Origin: Hyphomicrobiales bacterium | GTDB lineage: Bacteria > Pseudomonadota > Alphaproteobacteria > Rhizobiales > Rhizobiaceae | Length of the DNA: 64,000 bases | Assembly (NCBI GenBank): GCA_017305835.1 | Contig: JAFKJY010000062.1 | Location: 1-64,000, forward strand | Reading direction: 5' to 3' | Part shown: positions 1 through 8,865 of the stretch, piece by piece | Position numbering within the stretch: position 1 is the stretch's first letter | Layout: each line of letters starts with the position of its first letter | Position numbers and translations under genes: made by a program | The notes under the pieces: generated by a model | Databases searched by the model: none | Seen by the model: only the letters and a program-made list of their open reading frames with translations | What the model was told of the DNA's origin: nothing

Positions 1-1179
1 CTCGCCGGCCGCAGCGCGGTGACGCGCATCGGCCGGTTCGAGACCGAGGATCTGCCCTGCAAGATCGCCGCGAGCATCTCGCGCGAGGGCGAGGCCGCCT
101 TCAATCCGGATGATTTCCTGGAGCCGAAGGAGCAGCGCAAGGTCGCCGACTTCATCACCTACGGCATCGCGGCGGCCGACATGGCGCTTGCCGATTCCGG
201 CTGGGCGCCGCAGACCGAGGAAGACCGCTGCGCCACCGGCGTGATGATCGGCTCCGGCATCGGCGGCATCGACGGCATCGCCGAGAACGCCATCATGTTG
301 AAGGGGCGCGGCCCGCGCCGCATCAGCCCCTTCTTCATTCCCGGCAACATCATCAACCTCGCATCCGGCCACGTCTCGATCCGCCATGGGCTCAAGGGCC
401 CGAACCACGCGGTCGTCACCGCCTGCTCGACCGGCGCACACGCCATCGGCGACGCCTCGCGGCTGATCGCGCTCGGCGATGCCGACGTGATGGTCGCCGG
501 CGGCACCGAATCGCCGATCACCCGGCTCTCGATCGCCGGCTTCTGCGCCTGCCGGGCGCTGTGCACGGCCTTCAACGACGAGCCGCAGCGCGCCTCGCGC
601 CCCTACGACAAGGACCGCGACGGCTTCGTCATGGGCGAGGGCGCCGGCGTCGTCGTGCTGGAGGAGCTTGAGCACGCGAAGGCGCGCGGCGCGAAGATCT
701 ATGCCGAGATCGTCGGCTACGGCATGTCGGGCGACGCCTACCACATCACCGCCCCGTCCGAGGACGGCGACGGCGCCTTCCGCTGCATGACGGCGGCGAT
801 CAAGCGCGCCGGCCTGATGGCCTCCGACATCGACTACATCAACGCCCACGGCACCTCGACCATGGCCGACACGATCGAGCTCGGCGCCGTCGAGCGCGTC
901 GTCGGCAACCACGCCTCCAGCGTGTCCATGTCGTCGACCAAGTCGTCGACCGGCCACCTTCTGGGCGCCGCCGGCGCGGCCGAGGCGATCTTCTCGCTGC
1001 TCGCCATCCGCGACAACGTCGCGCCGCCGACGATCAACCTCGACAACCCGTCGGTGGAGACCGAGATCGACCTCGTCCCGCACAAGCCGCGCGAGCGGCG
1101 CATCGACGTGGCGCTGTCCAACTCGTTCGGCTTCGGCGGCACCAACGCCTCCCTCGTCTTCCAGCGCTACAATGGCTGA
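1..1179 (+). CDS. fabF: 3-oxoacyl-ACP synthase II (5' end cut by window)
   Basis: Beta-ketoacyl-ACP synthase II elongates acyl-ACP by condensation with malonyl-ACP in cytoplasmic fatty acid synthesis. The frame is open from base 1 and the first visible codons (LAGRSAVTRIGRF) are already inside the family, so about 25-30 N-terminal residues lie outside the window; 392 residues are visible. The thiolase-fold triad is complete: Cys in ACSTGAH (codon 424-426), His in NAHGTST (847-849) and His in STGHLLGAAGA (955-957). The C-terminus NSFGFGGTNASLVF is typical. It precedes mltG on the same strand with a gap of 117 bp, the usual alphaproteobacterial neighbourhood. Confidence 0.96.
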   Translation, partial: LAGRSAVTRIGRFETEDLPCKIAASISREGEAAFNPDDFLEPKEQRKVADFITYGIAAADMALADSGWAPQTEEDRCATGVMIGSGIGGIDGIAENAIMLKGRGPRRISPFFIPGNIINLASGHVSIRHGLKGPNHAVVTACSTGAHAIGDASRLIALGDADVMVAGGTESPITRLSIAGFCACRALCTAFNDEPQRASRPYDKDRDGFVMGEGAGVVVLEELEHAKARGAKIYAEIVGYGMSGDAYHITAPSEDGDGAFRCMTAAIKRAGLMASDIDYINAHGTSTMADTIELGAVERVVGNHASSVSMSSTKSSTGHLLGAAGAAEAIFSLLAIRDNVAPPTINLDNPSVETEIDLVPHKPRERRIDVALSNSFGFGGTNASLVFQRYNG

Positions 1180-1296
1180 CCAGCGCCCCGCCGCGGGACG
1201 ACTGCCGACAATTTTGCCATATTCGCTGCTACTGTCCGGCGCGTCGGATGGCCGCCCGCACCACGCGCCGGCGGAACAGGGAGACACCGCGCGCAG

Positions 1297-2514
1297 ATGA
1301 CGGATACGAACAGCCCAGCCCCCGGCCAGCCTGGCAGCGTGCCGTCGAGACCGGAGCCGCCGCGGCTCATCGTCCCGAAATCGGCGAGCGAGGCGCTGCG
1401 CCCCGAGGCCGGCACGCCGCCGCCGTCGCGCCGCTCGCGCCAGTCGCGCAACCAGTTCGTCGTCTTCCTGAATTTCCTCTTCTCGGCAATCGTGCTGGTG
1501 ACGCTGGCCTCCGCGCTGTTCGTCTATCTCGGCAAGCGCGAGTTCGACGAGCCCGGCCCGCTCGCCCACACCGACACGGTCCTCATCAAGCCGGGCACCA
1601 GCAGCGCCGACATCGCCACCCAGCTCGAGCGCGAGGACATGATCTCGGACGCCCGCATCTTCCGGCTGGGCCTGCGCGTCTATGGCGGCGGCGCCACCTT
1701 GAAGGCCGGCGAGTACGAGATCAGCCCGCGTGCCTCGATGCGCGACATCATGGAGCTGCTGCAGTCCGGCAAGTCGGTGCAGTATTCGCTGACGATCCCC
1801 GAGGGCATGACCGTCGAGCAGGCCTTCCAGCGCATCGCCTCGACCGACGAGCTGGACGGCGACATGCCGGCCGCCCTGCCGCCGGAAGGGTCGCTCGCCA
1901 CCGACACGCTGAAGTTCACGCGCGGCGCCAAGCGCCAGGACATCATCGACAAGCTGACCGCCGACCAGAAGGCGCTTGTCGCGCGCGTCTGGGACAACCG
2001 GGTGGAAGGCCTGCCGCTCAAGGACGTCAACGAGTTCGTCACGCTCGCCTCGATCGTCGAGAAGGAGACCGGCCGCGCTGACGAGCGCCCGCGCGTGGCG
2101 GCCGTCTTCATCAACCGCCTGAAGAAGCGCATGCGGCTCCAGTCGGACCCGACGATCATCTACGGCCTGTTCGGCGGCAAGGGACGGCCGGCCGACCGGC
2201 CGATCTACCGCTCCGACATCGACAATCCGACGCCCTACAACACCTACACGATCGACGGGCTGCCGCCCGGCCCGATCGCCAATCCGGGGCGCGCCGCGCT
2301 GGAGGCGGTGGCCAACCCGTCGCAGACCGACGAGCTCTACTTCGTTGCCGACGGCAGCGGCGGGCACGTCTTCGCCCGCACGCTGGAGGAGCACAACGAG
2401 AACGTCGCGCGCCTGCGCGCCTTCGAGAAGAAGCAGCGAGAGGACGCGGAGAAGGCGGCGGCGGCTTCGGCCGGCGGGGCCGACAAGGCGCAGCAGGGCC
2501 AGACGGGCAACTAG
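1297..2514 (+). CDS. mltG: Endolytic murein transglycosylase MltG
   Basis: MltG (YceG family) cleaves nascent peptidoglycan strands at the inner membrane. The 405-residue protein has a Pro/Arg-rich cytoplasmic N-terminus, one membrane segment at about residues 52-78, then a periplasmic LysM-like and catalytic region. The catalytic Glu motif SIVEKETG lies at about residues 252-259, followed by LQSDPTIIYGL. The C-terminus ends in a Lys/Glu/Ala-rich tail. The TAG stop (2512-2514) lies inside the left end (CTAGAG) of a 108-bp RIME-like repeat, so the element supplies the stop codon. It belongs to a fabF-mltG-yicC-gmk run. Confidence 0.95.
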   Translation: MTDTNSPAPGQPGSVPSRPEPPRLIVPKSASEALRPEAGTPPPSRRSRQSRNQFVVFLNFLFSAIVLVTLASALFVYLGKREFDEPGPLAHTDTVLIKPGTSSADIATQLEREDMISDARIFRLGLRVYGGGATLKAGEYEISPRASMRDIMELLQSGKSVQYSLTIPEGMTVEQAFQRIASTDELDGDMPAALPPEGSLATDTLKFTRGAKRQDIIDKLTADQKALVARVWDNRVEGLPLKDVNEFVTLASIVEKETGRADERPRVAAVFINRLKKRMRLQSDPTIIYGLFGGKGRPADRPIYRSDIDNPTPYNTYTIDGLPPGPIANPGRAALEAVANPSQTDELYFVADGSGGHVFARTLEEHNENVARLRAFEKKQREDAEKAAAASAGGADKAQQGQTGN

Positions 2515-2618
2515 AGCATGTCGCCCGAAAGTGGGAACCGGTTTCGGGAAAACGACATGCGTTGAAATAAACGCTTGAAGCGCGTCGCATGATTCCGACT
2601 TGACGCGACGCGCTTTAG
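2511..2618. repeat. 108-bp RIME-like palindromic intergenic element
   Basis: The element begins CTAGAG and ends CTTTAG. Its left hairpin pairs GCATGTCG (2516-2523) with CGACATGC (2553-2560), and inside that CCCGAAA with TTTCGGG. Its right hairpin pairs AAGCGCGTCGC (2578-2588) with GCGACGCGCTT (2605-2615), a perfect 11-bp stem. Two palindromes in 108 bp match what I recall of Rhizobium-specific intergenic mosaic elements (RIME). The mltG stop codon is inside its left end. A partial copy of the left hairpin lies near 54735. Confidence 0.85.
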
Positions 2619-2677
2619 GGGCCGGCGCGGACGGCCGCCGGAGGGCAGCGGCCGCGCCACGGGTGAGGGGACTGGAA

Positions 2678-3565
2678 ATGGCCTTGCAGAGCATGACCGG
2701 CTTTGCCCGCGCGGCGGGCGAGCACGACGGAACCGCGATCGCCTGGGAGCTGCGCTCCGTCAACGGCAAGGGCCTCGAAGTCCGCCTGCGGCTGCCCTCC
2801 GGCCATGACCGGCTCGAACCCTCCGTGCGCCAGCAGGTGCAGCGCCGCTTCACCCGCGGCAACCTCCAGGCGACCCTCTCCATGTCCACCGGCGGCCGGC
2901 TCGTCCAGCCGGTCGTCAACGACGCCTTCCTGAAGGACCTCGCCGGCCTCGCCAAGCGGCTGGAGGACCAGTACGGCTGCCAGCCGGCCACCGCCGACGG
3001 TCTGCTGGCCCTGCGAGGCGTGCTGGAGGTGCCGGAGGATGCGCTGGGCGAGGAGGAGCGCGCGCTGCTCGACGCCGACGTGCTCGCCGTGCTCGGCCGG
3101 GCGCTCGACGCGCTGGAGGCGGCCCGAAAGGAAGAGGGCGAGGCGCTGCGCGCGCTGCTTGCCGGTCAGCTCGACGCCATCGCCGCGCTCGCCAGCCGCG
3201 CCGAGGCTGATCCCGCCCGCGAGCCGGCCGCCATCCGCGCCCGGCTGGCCGAGCAGGTGAAGCTGCTCATCGACGCCGCCCCCTCGCTCGACGAGGCGCG
3301 GCTCAATCAGGAGGCCGCCTTCCTCGCCACCAAGGCCGACATCCGCGAGGAGCTCGACCGGCTCGGCACCCATGTCGCCTCCTCCCGCGCGCTGCTGGCG
3401 GAAGGCGGCCCGGTCGGCCGCCGCCTCGACTTCCTGGCGCAGGAGTTCAACCGCGAATCGAACACGCTCTGCTCGAAGTCCAACGCCGCCTCGCTGACGG
3501 CGATCGGCCTCGAGCTCAAGGCGGTGGTCGATCAGTTCCGGGAGCAGGTCCAGAACCTGGAATAG
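2678..3565 (+). CDS. YicC/YloC family endoribonuclease
   Basis: A 295-residue YicC-family protein. Family members have been reported as endoribonucleases (E. coli YicC), though the exact substrates here are unknown. The N-terminus [12 protein letters not shown] is the family signature, and the C-terminus ([20 protein letters not shown], then FREQVQNLE) matches the conserved DUF1732 region. ATG 2678 is chosen over the in-frame 2600 start because homology begins there and GAGGGG precedes it. The gene lies between the repeat element and gmk, with only 2 bp between its stop and the gmk ATG, so co-transcription is likely. Confidence 0.93.
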   Translation: MALQSMTGFARAAGEHDGTAIAWELRSVNGKGLEVRLRLPSGHDRLEPSVRQQVQRRFTRGNLQATLSMSTGGRLVQPVVNDAFLKDLAGLAKRLEDQYGCQPATADGLLALRGVLEVPEDALGEEERALLDADVLAVLGRALDALEAARKEEGEALRALLAGQLDAIAALASRAEADPAREPAAIRARLAEQVKLLIDAAPSLDEARLNQEAAFLATKADIREELDRLGTHVASSRALLAEGGPVGRRLDFLAQEFNRESNTLCSKSNAASLTAIGLELKAVVDQFREQVQNLE

Positions 3566-3567
3566 CC

Positions 3568-4221
3568 ATGGCCGAGCGCCCCTCCGACGCCATCAGCCGG
3601 CGCGGGCTGATGCTGGTCCTGTCCTCGCCCTCGGGCGCGGGCAAGTCGACGATCGCCCGCAACCTGCTCGAGGAAGACAAGAGCTTCGAGCTGTCGGTCA
3701 GCTACACGACGCGGCCGCGCCGCGGCAGCGAGATCGACGGCGTGCACTACCATTTCGCGACGCCGCGCCAGTTCGAGCGTCTGCGCGACGCCGACGCCTT
3801 CCTCGAATGGGCCGAGGTGCACGGCAATTTCTACGCCACCCCGCGCGAGCCGGCCGAGATCGCCATGTCGGAAGGCCGCGACATGCTGTTCGACATCGAC
3901 TGGCAGGGCGCCGACCAGCTCCGCGAGAAGATGCCGGCCGACGTCGTCTCGGTCTTCATCCTGCCGCCGTCGATGGCCGAGCTGCGCGCCCGCCTGATGC
4001 GTCGCGCCGAGGACCAGCAGCAGGTGATCGATGCGCGGCTCAGGAACGCCCGCAACGAGATCGAGCACTGGCGCAAATACGACTACGTCGTCGTCAACGA
4101 CGATCTCGATCGCGCCTTCCACGCGGTGAAATGCATCGTCACCGCCGAGCGGCTGCGGCGCGACCGCCGGCCCGGCCTGTTCTCCTTCGTCACCGGCCTG
4201 CTCGACGAGAAGGTAGGGTAG
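3568..4221 (+). CDS. gmk: Guanylate kinase
   Basis: Guanylate kinase phosphorylates GMP to GDP with ATP in the cytoplasm, which makes it essential for GTP and dGTP supply. The 217-residue protein has the P-loop [10 protein letters not shown] at about residues 19-28, the GMP-binding [19 protein letters not shown] region and [15 protein letters not shown]. The length is normal for the family. It starts 2 bp after yicC. The sequence downstream leaves the housekeeping set, because a CHAT-protease cassette begins 70 bp later. Confidence 0.97.
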   Translation: MAERPSDAISRRGLMLVLSSPSGAGKSTIARNLLEEDKSFELSVSYTTRPRRGSEIDGVHYHFATPRQFERLRDADAFLEWAEVHGNFYATPREPAEIAMSEGRDMLFDIDWQGADQLREKMPADVVSVFILPPSMAELRARLMRRAEDQQQVIDARLRNARNEIEHWRKYDYVVVNDDLDRAFHAVKCIVTAERLRRDRRPGLFSFVTGLLDEKVG

Positions 4222-4292
4222 CTGCGGCCACAAAGCCGCTCGATTCCTGCGGCACCGGATAGGCCGAAAGCCGTGGTTTGCGGGGGCAGACG

Positions 4293-5975
4293 ATGCGCAT
4301 TGCGATCGACCGGATTGCCGGCCTCGTGGCGAGGCCCGCGCGGGTGGCATCCGCCGCGCTCGTCTGCCTTGTCGGCCTCTGCACGCCGTCGCTGGCGCGC
4401 GATGCGATCGACGAGGGTTTCGAGGCGGCCCAGTGGGCGCTGCTTTCGTCCGCCGGCAACGCGTTGCAGCAGCTCGGCCTGCGCGCCGCGGCCGGCTCGC
4501 CCGACCTCGCCGCGCTGGTGCGCAAGCGCCAGGACCTTATGGCGCTGACGAACCAGGCCGAAGCCGCGCTCGCCGCCGCGGCCAGCCAGCCGGGCGGCGA
4601 GACGCGCATGGTCGGCCTGCGTGGCGAGATCGATTCGCTGCACGCCGAGATCGGCGAGATCGACGCTCGGCTGAAGCAGGATTTCCCGCGCTATGCCGAG
4701 CTCGCCAACCCGGCACCCATGTCGATCGCCGACGTGCAGGCACTGCTTCAGCCCGACGAGGGGTTGCTTCTGGCGCTTTCCGGCCGCGACCACGTCTTCG
4801 TCTGGGCGATCGGCAAGACGGCGTCCGCCTGGACGCGCAGCGTCTACGGGGCCGGGGTGCTCGCCGACGACGTCGCCGCCCTGCGCGCCCAGCTCGACCC
4901 GAACGCCGCGACGCGGGGCGCCGCCTCGCTCGCCAGGCCGGACGGCGAAGGTCCGCGCGTGCCGGCCTTCGATCGCGTCCGCGCCCAGCTCCTCTGGTTC
5001 GAGCTGGTCCGCCCCGTCGAACAGGCGCTCGCCGGCGCGAAGCATGTCTTCGTCGTCGCCGACGGGCCGCTGGCCGGCCTGCCGCTGTCGGTGCTGGTGG
5101 CGAGCCAGCCGAAGGGCGCCGATACCGACCCGAAGGCGCTGCGCGAGACCGACTGGCTCGCCCGCCGCTACGCCTTCACCACGCTGCCCTCGGTCGACAG
5201 CCTGCGGGTGATCCGCGCCTTCCCGCCGCTGCGCGGGGAGGGGCCGCGCGTCGCCTTCCGCGGCTACGGCGCGCCGGTGCTCGGCGGCGAGCGGCCGGGC
5301 GTGCAGGTGGCGGATGCCGGCGGCAGCTTCTTCCGCGGCAGCCTCGCCGACGTCGAGGCCGTGCGCGACCTCGCGCCGCTGCCGCAGACCGGGCCGGAGC
5401 TCAAGCGGCTGGCCGGCGTGCTCGGCGCCGCCGACGACGATGTGCGGCTGGGCGCCGACGCGACCGAGACCGCCGTGAAGCAGGCCGACCTCGCCTCCGC
5501 CGACGTGCTCGCCTTCGCCACCCACGGCCTGCTCTCGGGCGATTTGAAGGGGCTGGCCGAGCCGGCGCTGGTGCTGACGCCGCCGGAATTCGCCACGCCC
5601 ACCGACGACGGCCTGCTGACGGCCTCCGAGGTGGCCGAGCTGAAGCTGTCGGCCGACTGGGTCATCCTGTCGGCCTGCAACACGGCCGGCAGCGACGGCC
5701 GCCCCGACGCCGAGGGCCTGTCGGGGCTGGCCCGCGCCTTCCTCTATGCCGGCGCCCGCGCCATCCTCGTCTCGCACTGGCCGGTGCGCGACGACGCGGC
5801 GGCGCGGCTGACCACCGGCACGCTGGCCGCCCTGCGCGCCGCCGACGGCAGGCTGCGCCGCTCGGAGGCGCTGCGGCAGGCCATGTTGTCGCTGATGCGG
5901 GACGAGAGCGACCCTTCGCTCGCGCATCCCTCCGCCTGGGCGCCGTTCGTCATCGTCGGGGAGGGCGGCTATTGA
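4293..5975 (+). CDS. Exported CHAT-domain (caspase-like) protease
   Basis: A 560-residue protein. Residues 1-36 form a signal peptide (hydrophobic AALVCLVGLC, then PSLA-R), so it is probably periplasmic. Residues 37-160 are helical, like the linker that follows TPR repeats in TPR-CHAT proteins. From about residue 150 it is a CHAT domain (clan CD, caspase/HetF relative). The catalytic dyad is visible: His411 in FATHGLLSGD and Cys462 in LSACNTAGSDG. GLARAFLYAGARAILVSHWPV and a terminal APFVIVGEGG follow, both typical. ATG 4293 is preferred to TTG 4278 because GGGGG sits 7 nt upstream. Its stop overlaps the next start (ATTGA), so the two are translationally coupled. The substrate is unknown. Confidence 0.88.
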   Translation: MRIAIDRIAGLVARPARVASAALVCLVGLCTPSLARDAIDEGFEAAQWALLSSAGNALQQLGLRAAAGSPDLAALVRKRQDLMALTNQAEAALAAAASQPGGETRMVGLRGEIDSLHAEIGEIDARLKQDFPRYAELANPAPMSIADVQALLQPDEGLLLALSGRDHVFVWAIGKTASAWTRSVYGAGVLADDVAALRAQLDPNAATRGAASLARPDGEGPRVPAFDRVRAQLLWFELVRPVEQALAGAKHVFVVADGPLAGLPLSVLVASQPKGADTDPKALRETDWLARRYAFTTLPSVDSLRVIRAFPPLRGEGPRVAFRGYGAPVLGGERPGVQVADAGGSFFRGSLADVEAVRDLAPLPQTGPELKRLAGVLGAADDDVRLGADATETAVKQADLASADVLAFATHGLLSGDLKGLAEPALVLTPPEFATPTDDGLLTASEVAELKLSADWVILSACNTAGSDGRPDAEGLSGLARAFLYAGARAILVSHWPVRDDAAARLTTGTLAALRAADGRLRRSEALRQAMLSLMRDESDPSLAHPSAWAPFVIVGEGGY

Positions 5976-7393
5976 GGTTTTTCCGCGCTCTGGCCGTCGC
6001 ATCCCTTCTCGCCGGGTCTGCGGGAAGCGCGACCGCCCATCACGTCGATCCGTTCGAGGTGGTTCAGCAGATCTACGAGAAGTTCAAGAACGGGGCGAGC
6101 TATCCCGAGACGCGCGCCATGTTCAGCCGCCTGCTGCGCGACGCGGCCCATGACGGCAAGCTCGATGCCGATTTCGGCATCGTCTATGCGATGTATTCGG
6201 ACCTGACGCGCTACGACGGCAACCCGGCCTTCGCGCTGCAGCTCGCCGACGAGGGGCTGGCGCTGCTGGTCAATGCGCCGCAGCCCGACGAGGACATGAA
6301 GAACTCGCTGCTCGTTTCGCGCGCCTACGCGCTGGCCGAACTCGGCCGCTACCAGGAGGCGATCGATTCGGTGACGATTACCGCCGTCTGGATGGGCGAG
6401 CGCTTCGGCGAGAAGAACCGCACCGATCTGGAGGCCGCTGCGAAGGGATGGGCGGAGGCGGCGGGCGCCGGCGGCGCCAGCCTGCCCTCGGCCGTCCAGC
6501 TTTCGGTCGATCTCCTGAACAAGGCGCAGGACGCCTACGACAGGCAGGACACGCAGAGCGCGATCATGCTCGCCTCGCGCGGCATGCTGCCCGAAGGCAC
6601 CAATCTGGAGAAGGCGAGCGTCGCCTTCCAGAACGCCCGCGCCCAGATGATCCTCGGCACGGCCTATGCGTTCGAGGGGCGCGGCGCGCTCGCCATGACG
6701 GCGCTGCGCCGCGCCGCCGACCTGCTGGCCGGCGAGCCGTGGGACGGGAAGTCGAAGGCGCAACTGCTGGCCGCGATCCGCGACGACCGCAACACGTGGA
6801 ACGTGCCGTGGTCGGTCTTCAGCCAGATCGCCGGCCTTGCCTCCGCGGCCGGGCAGATCGAGCTTTCCGCCGCCGCGCTCGACACGGCGGAGGAGTTCGC
6901 CACCAGCCCCGACAACCGTTTCCTGCTCTTGTCGCAGCGTGCCGCGCTTGCGCTCGGCCGCGACGATTTCGCCGGCGCGCAGAAGACGTTTGCCGACGCC
7001 GAGGCCCAGGCGCTCGCCTCGGGCGACGCCCGCAACGCCGCGCTGTCCCGCTTCTACAGCGCGGTGGCGAAGCTGCAGGCCGGTGACGGCGATCCGGCCG
7101 GCCCCGACGGCGAGGCGGTGCTGAAGGCGGCGACCGCCTATGCCGACCTGCCCGACGCGGCGTTGCAGAACGCCGAATACGCGCTGGCGACGGCCGTGCG
7201 CATGGTGGTCGACAAGACCGGCTCGACCGCCGCCGCCATGCCCTATGCCCGCCGCGCGTTTGAAGTCTTCAGGCAGCGCCAGCAGGCCTACGCCAACTAC
7301 GACGCGGCGCAGGAATCCGGCCGCCGCTCCAGCCGCCGCTTCCTCGAAGTCTTCATCGGCGGCGCCTATGACGAGGCCAAGCCGCCGCAATAG
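5972..7393 (+). CDS. Exported TPR-like helical-repeat protein, partner of CHAT protease
   Basis: A 473-residue protein starting at a TTG that overlaps the preceding TGA. A strong GGGGAGGGCGG precedes it. The first 23 residues (LRFFRALAVASLLAGSAG...TAHH) form a signal peptide, so it is exported like its neighbour. Helical repeats of TPR character are visible, for example SRAYALAELGRYQEAI at about residues 112-127 and the ALALGRDDFAGAQKTF region. No catalytic motif is seen. In most CHAT proteases the TPR array is fused upstream of the protease. Here the two are separate, in reversed order and coupled in translation, which suggests a scaffold, inhibitor or substrate receptor. The repeat count is uncertain. 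Confidence 0.75.
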   Translation: MRFFRALAVASLLAGSAGSATAHHVDPFEVVQQIYEKFKNGASYPETRAMFSRLLRDAAHDGKLDADFGIVYAMYSDLTRYDGNPAFALQLADEGLALLVNAPQPDEDMKNSLLVSRAYALAELGRYQEAIDSVTITAVWMGERFGEKNRTDLEAAAKGWAEAAGAGGASLPSAVQLSVDLLNKAQDAYDRQDTQSAIMLASRGMLPEGTNLEKASVAFQNARAQMILGTAYAFEGRGALAMTALRRAADLLAGEPWDGKSKAQLLAAIRDDRNTWNVPWSVFSQIAGLASAAGQIELSAAALDTAEEFATSPDNRFLLLSQRAALALGRDDFAGAQKTFADAEAQALASGDARNAALSRFYSAVAKLQAGDGDPAGPDGEAVLKAATAYADLPDAALQNAEYALATAVRMVVDKTGSTAAAMPYARRAFEVFRQRQQAYANYDAAQESGRRSSRRFLEVFIGGAYDEAKPPQ

Positions 7394-7409
7394 GGCCCTG
7401 CGCTGCCGG

Positions 7410-8279
7410 TCACCGAGGCCTGTGCAGCGCCACGCCCGCCATGACGAGGGCGATGCCCGCCAGGTCCCGCAATGTCGGGATCTGGGCGAGCACGATCGCG
7501 GCGATGGCCGTTGCCGCGGCCGGCAGCAGCGCGAGCAGCAGGGCGAAGGAGGCGCGCGGCAGGCGCGCCATGGCGAACTGGTCGCAGACATAGGGGATCA
7601 CCGAGGAGCACAGGCCGACGCCGATGCCGGCCGCCACGAGCAGCGGCGAGCCGAAGGCGCGCAGCGCCTCGGCGAACCCCACCGGCATCAGCGCGACGAG
7701 CGCGATCGCCATCGCCGCGCCGAGCCGCGCGACGCCGTGCCCCGCGCCGTCCGCCGCCAGCCTGTGGCCTAGCACGATGTAGCCGGCAAACAGCGCCGCG
7801 TTGAGCGCGGCCCAGCACAGGCCGGCCGCGTCGGAAGCCCATTCCACGTCGGCGAGCGCGACGACGCCGGCGACCGCGAGCGCCAGGGCAAGCGCGTTGC
7901 GCGCCGTCCGCACGCCGGCGAGCGCCACCCCGATCGTGCCGACGAACTCCATCGCCGCGACGAGGCTCATCGGCAGCCGCTCCAGCGCGAGATAGAAGGA
8001 GGTGTTCATCGCCGCGAGGCACAGGCCGAGGCTGGCGAGAAGCAGCCGCGTGCGCCGGTCGGCGTCGCGGATGGTGCGCCAGGGTGCCCTGAAGGCCGCG
8101 AAGGCCAGCGCCGCCGTGGCGATGCGGAACCAGGCGACGCCGAGCACGCCGACCGACGGAAACAGCAGCACGGCAAAGGACGGGCCGAGATAGTGGAAGA
8201 CGGCGCTGACGCCGAACCACGCGTGCGGCGGCACGCGTCCGGCCACCCCGTCGAGCCCGGTTCTGCGCGAGACCTCCAT
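7410..8279 (-). CDS. EamA/DMT-superfamily inner-membrane exporter (RhtA-like)
   Basis: A 289-residue polytopic protein with about ten membrane segments in two EamA halves. The motifs AAMNTSFYLALERLPMSLVA and VIPYVCDQFAMARLPRASFA resemble RhtA-type amino-acid and metabolite exporters. ATG 8279 is chosen because AAGGAG lies 8 nt upstream and the sequence before it is not membrane-like. It is divergent from an Lrp/AsnC-type regulator across about 100 bp, a common arrangement for amino-acid exporters that suggests effector-responsive control. The substrate cannot be read from sequence. Confidence 0.9.
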   Translation of the reverse strand: MEVSRRTGLDGVAGRVPPHAWFGVSAVFHYLGPSFAVLLFPSVGVLGVAWFRIATAALAFAAFRAPWRTIRDADRRTRLLLASLGLCLAAMNTSFYLALERLPMSLVAAMEFVGTIGVALAGVRTARNALALALAVAGVVALADVEWASDAAGLCWAALNAALFAGYIVLGHRLAADGAGHGVARLGAAMAIALVALMPVGFAEALRAFGSPLLVAAGIGVGLCSSVIPYVCDQFAMARLPRASFALLLALLPAAATAIAAIVLAQIPTLRDLAGIALVMAGVALHRPR

Positions 8280-8383
8280 GCCGCATTCTCCTTGACGGGC
8301 GGCATCATCGAAGCTTCCATGCCGGAAATGAATGGGATCCCGCTGGCGATTGCGGCCGTCCCGCCTTCGGATGCGAGGAAGAT

Positions 8384-8863
8384 TTGGCGAAACGTATTGG
8401 AAGCGAAGGGAAAGGGCTGGACCCCGTCGACCGCGCCATCCTCGCCGCGCTCTCCGACGATGCGCGCGTGACGATGGCCGAGTTGGCCCGCGCCGTCGGG
8501 CTGTCGGCGCCGAGCGTGGCCGAGCGGGTGCGCCGGCTGGAGGAAGCAGGCGTGATAACCGGCTATCGCGCGGTCGTCTCGCCGTCCGCCCTCGGCCTGC
8601 CGATCGCCGCATGGCTGCGCATAAGGCCCGTGCCGGGAGAGCTGGAGCGGGTGGCCGGCATCATCCGCGACATCCCCGAGATCGTGGAATGCGACCGCGT
8701 CACCGGCGAGGACTGCTTCCTCGCCCGCGCGCATCTGCGCTCGCTGGCCGATCTGGAGCGCGTGATCGACCGCATCATCCCGTATGCGATGACGAATACG
8801 TCGGTGATCCAGTCCTCGCCCGTCCCGCCGCGCCTGCCGCCCCTGCGCGGCAGCGGCGGGTGA
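8384..8863 (+). CDS. Lrp/AsnC family transcriptional regulator
   Basis: A 159-residue regulator. It has an N-terminal winged HTH (about residues 12-60, including TMAELARAVGLSAPSVAERV) and a C-terminal RAM/AsnC ligand domain (IREIPEIVECDRVTGEDCFLAR-like segment, then YAMTNTSVIQ). The start is TTG at 8384 with GAGGAAG just upstream. Its divergent position next to the EamA exporter makes that gene the likely target and an amino acid the likely effector; this is inference. The C-terminal PPRLPPLRGSGG tail is short and unremarkable. Confidence 0.93.
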   Translation: MAKRIGSEGKGLDPVDRAILAALSDDARVTMAELARAVGLSAPSVAERVRRLEEAGVITGYRAVVSPSALGLPIAAWLRIRPVPGELERVAGIIRDIPEIVECDRVTGEDCFLARAHLRSLADLERVIDRIIPYAMTNTSVIQSSPVPPRLPPLRGSGG

Positions 8864-8865
8864 GA

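Noticed and set aside
4433..5971. Long in-frame extension upstream of the TPR-like gene
   Set aside because: It overlaps the CHAT gene in another frame, is Arg-rich and lacks homology. The TTG at 5972 gives a signal peptide and a ribosome site.
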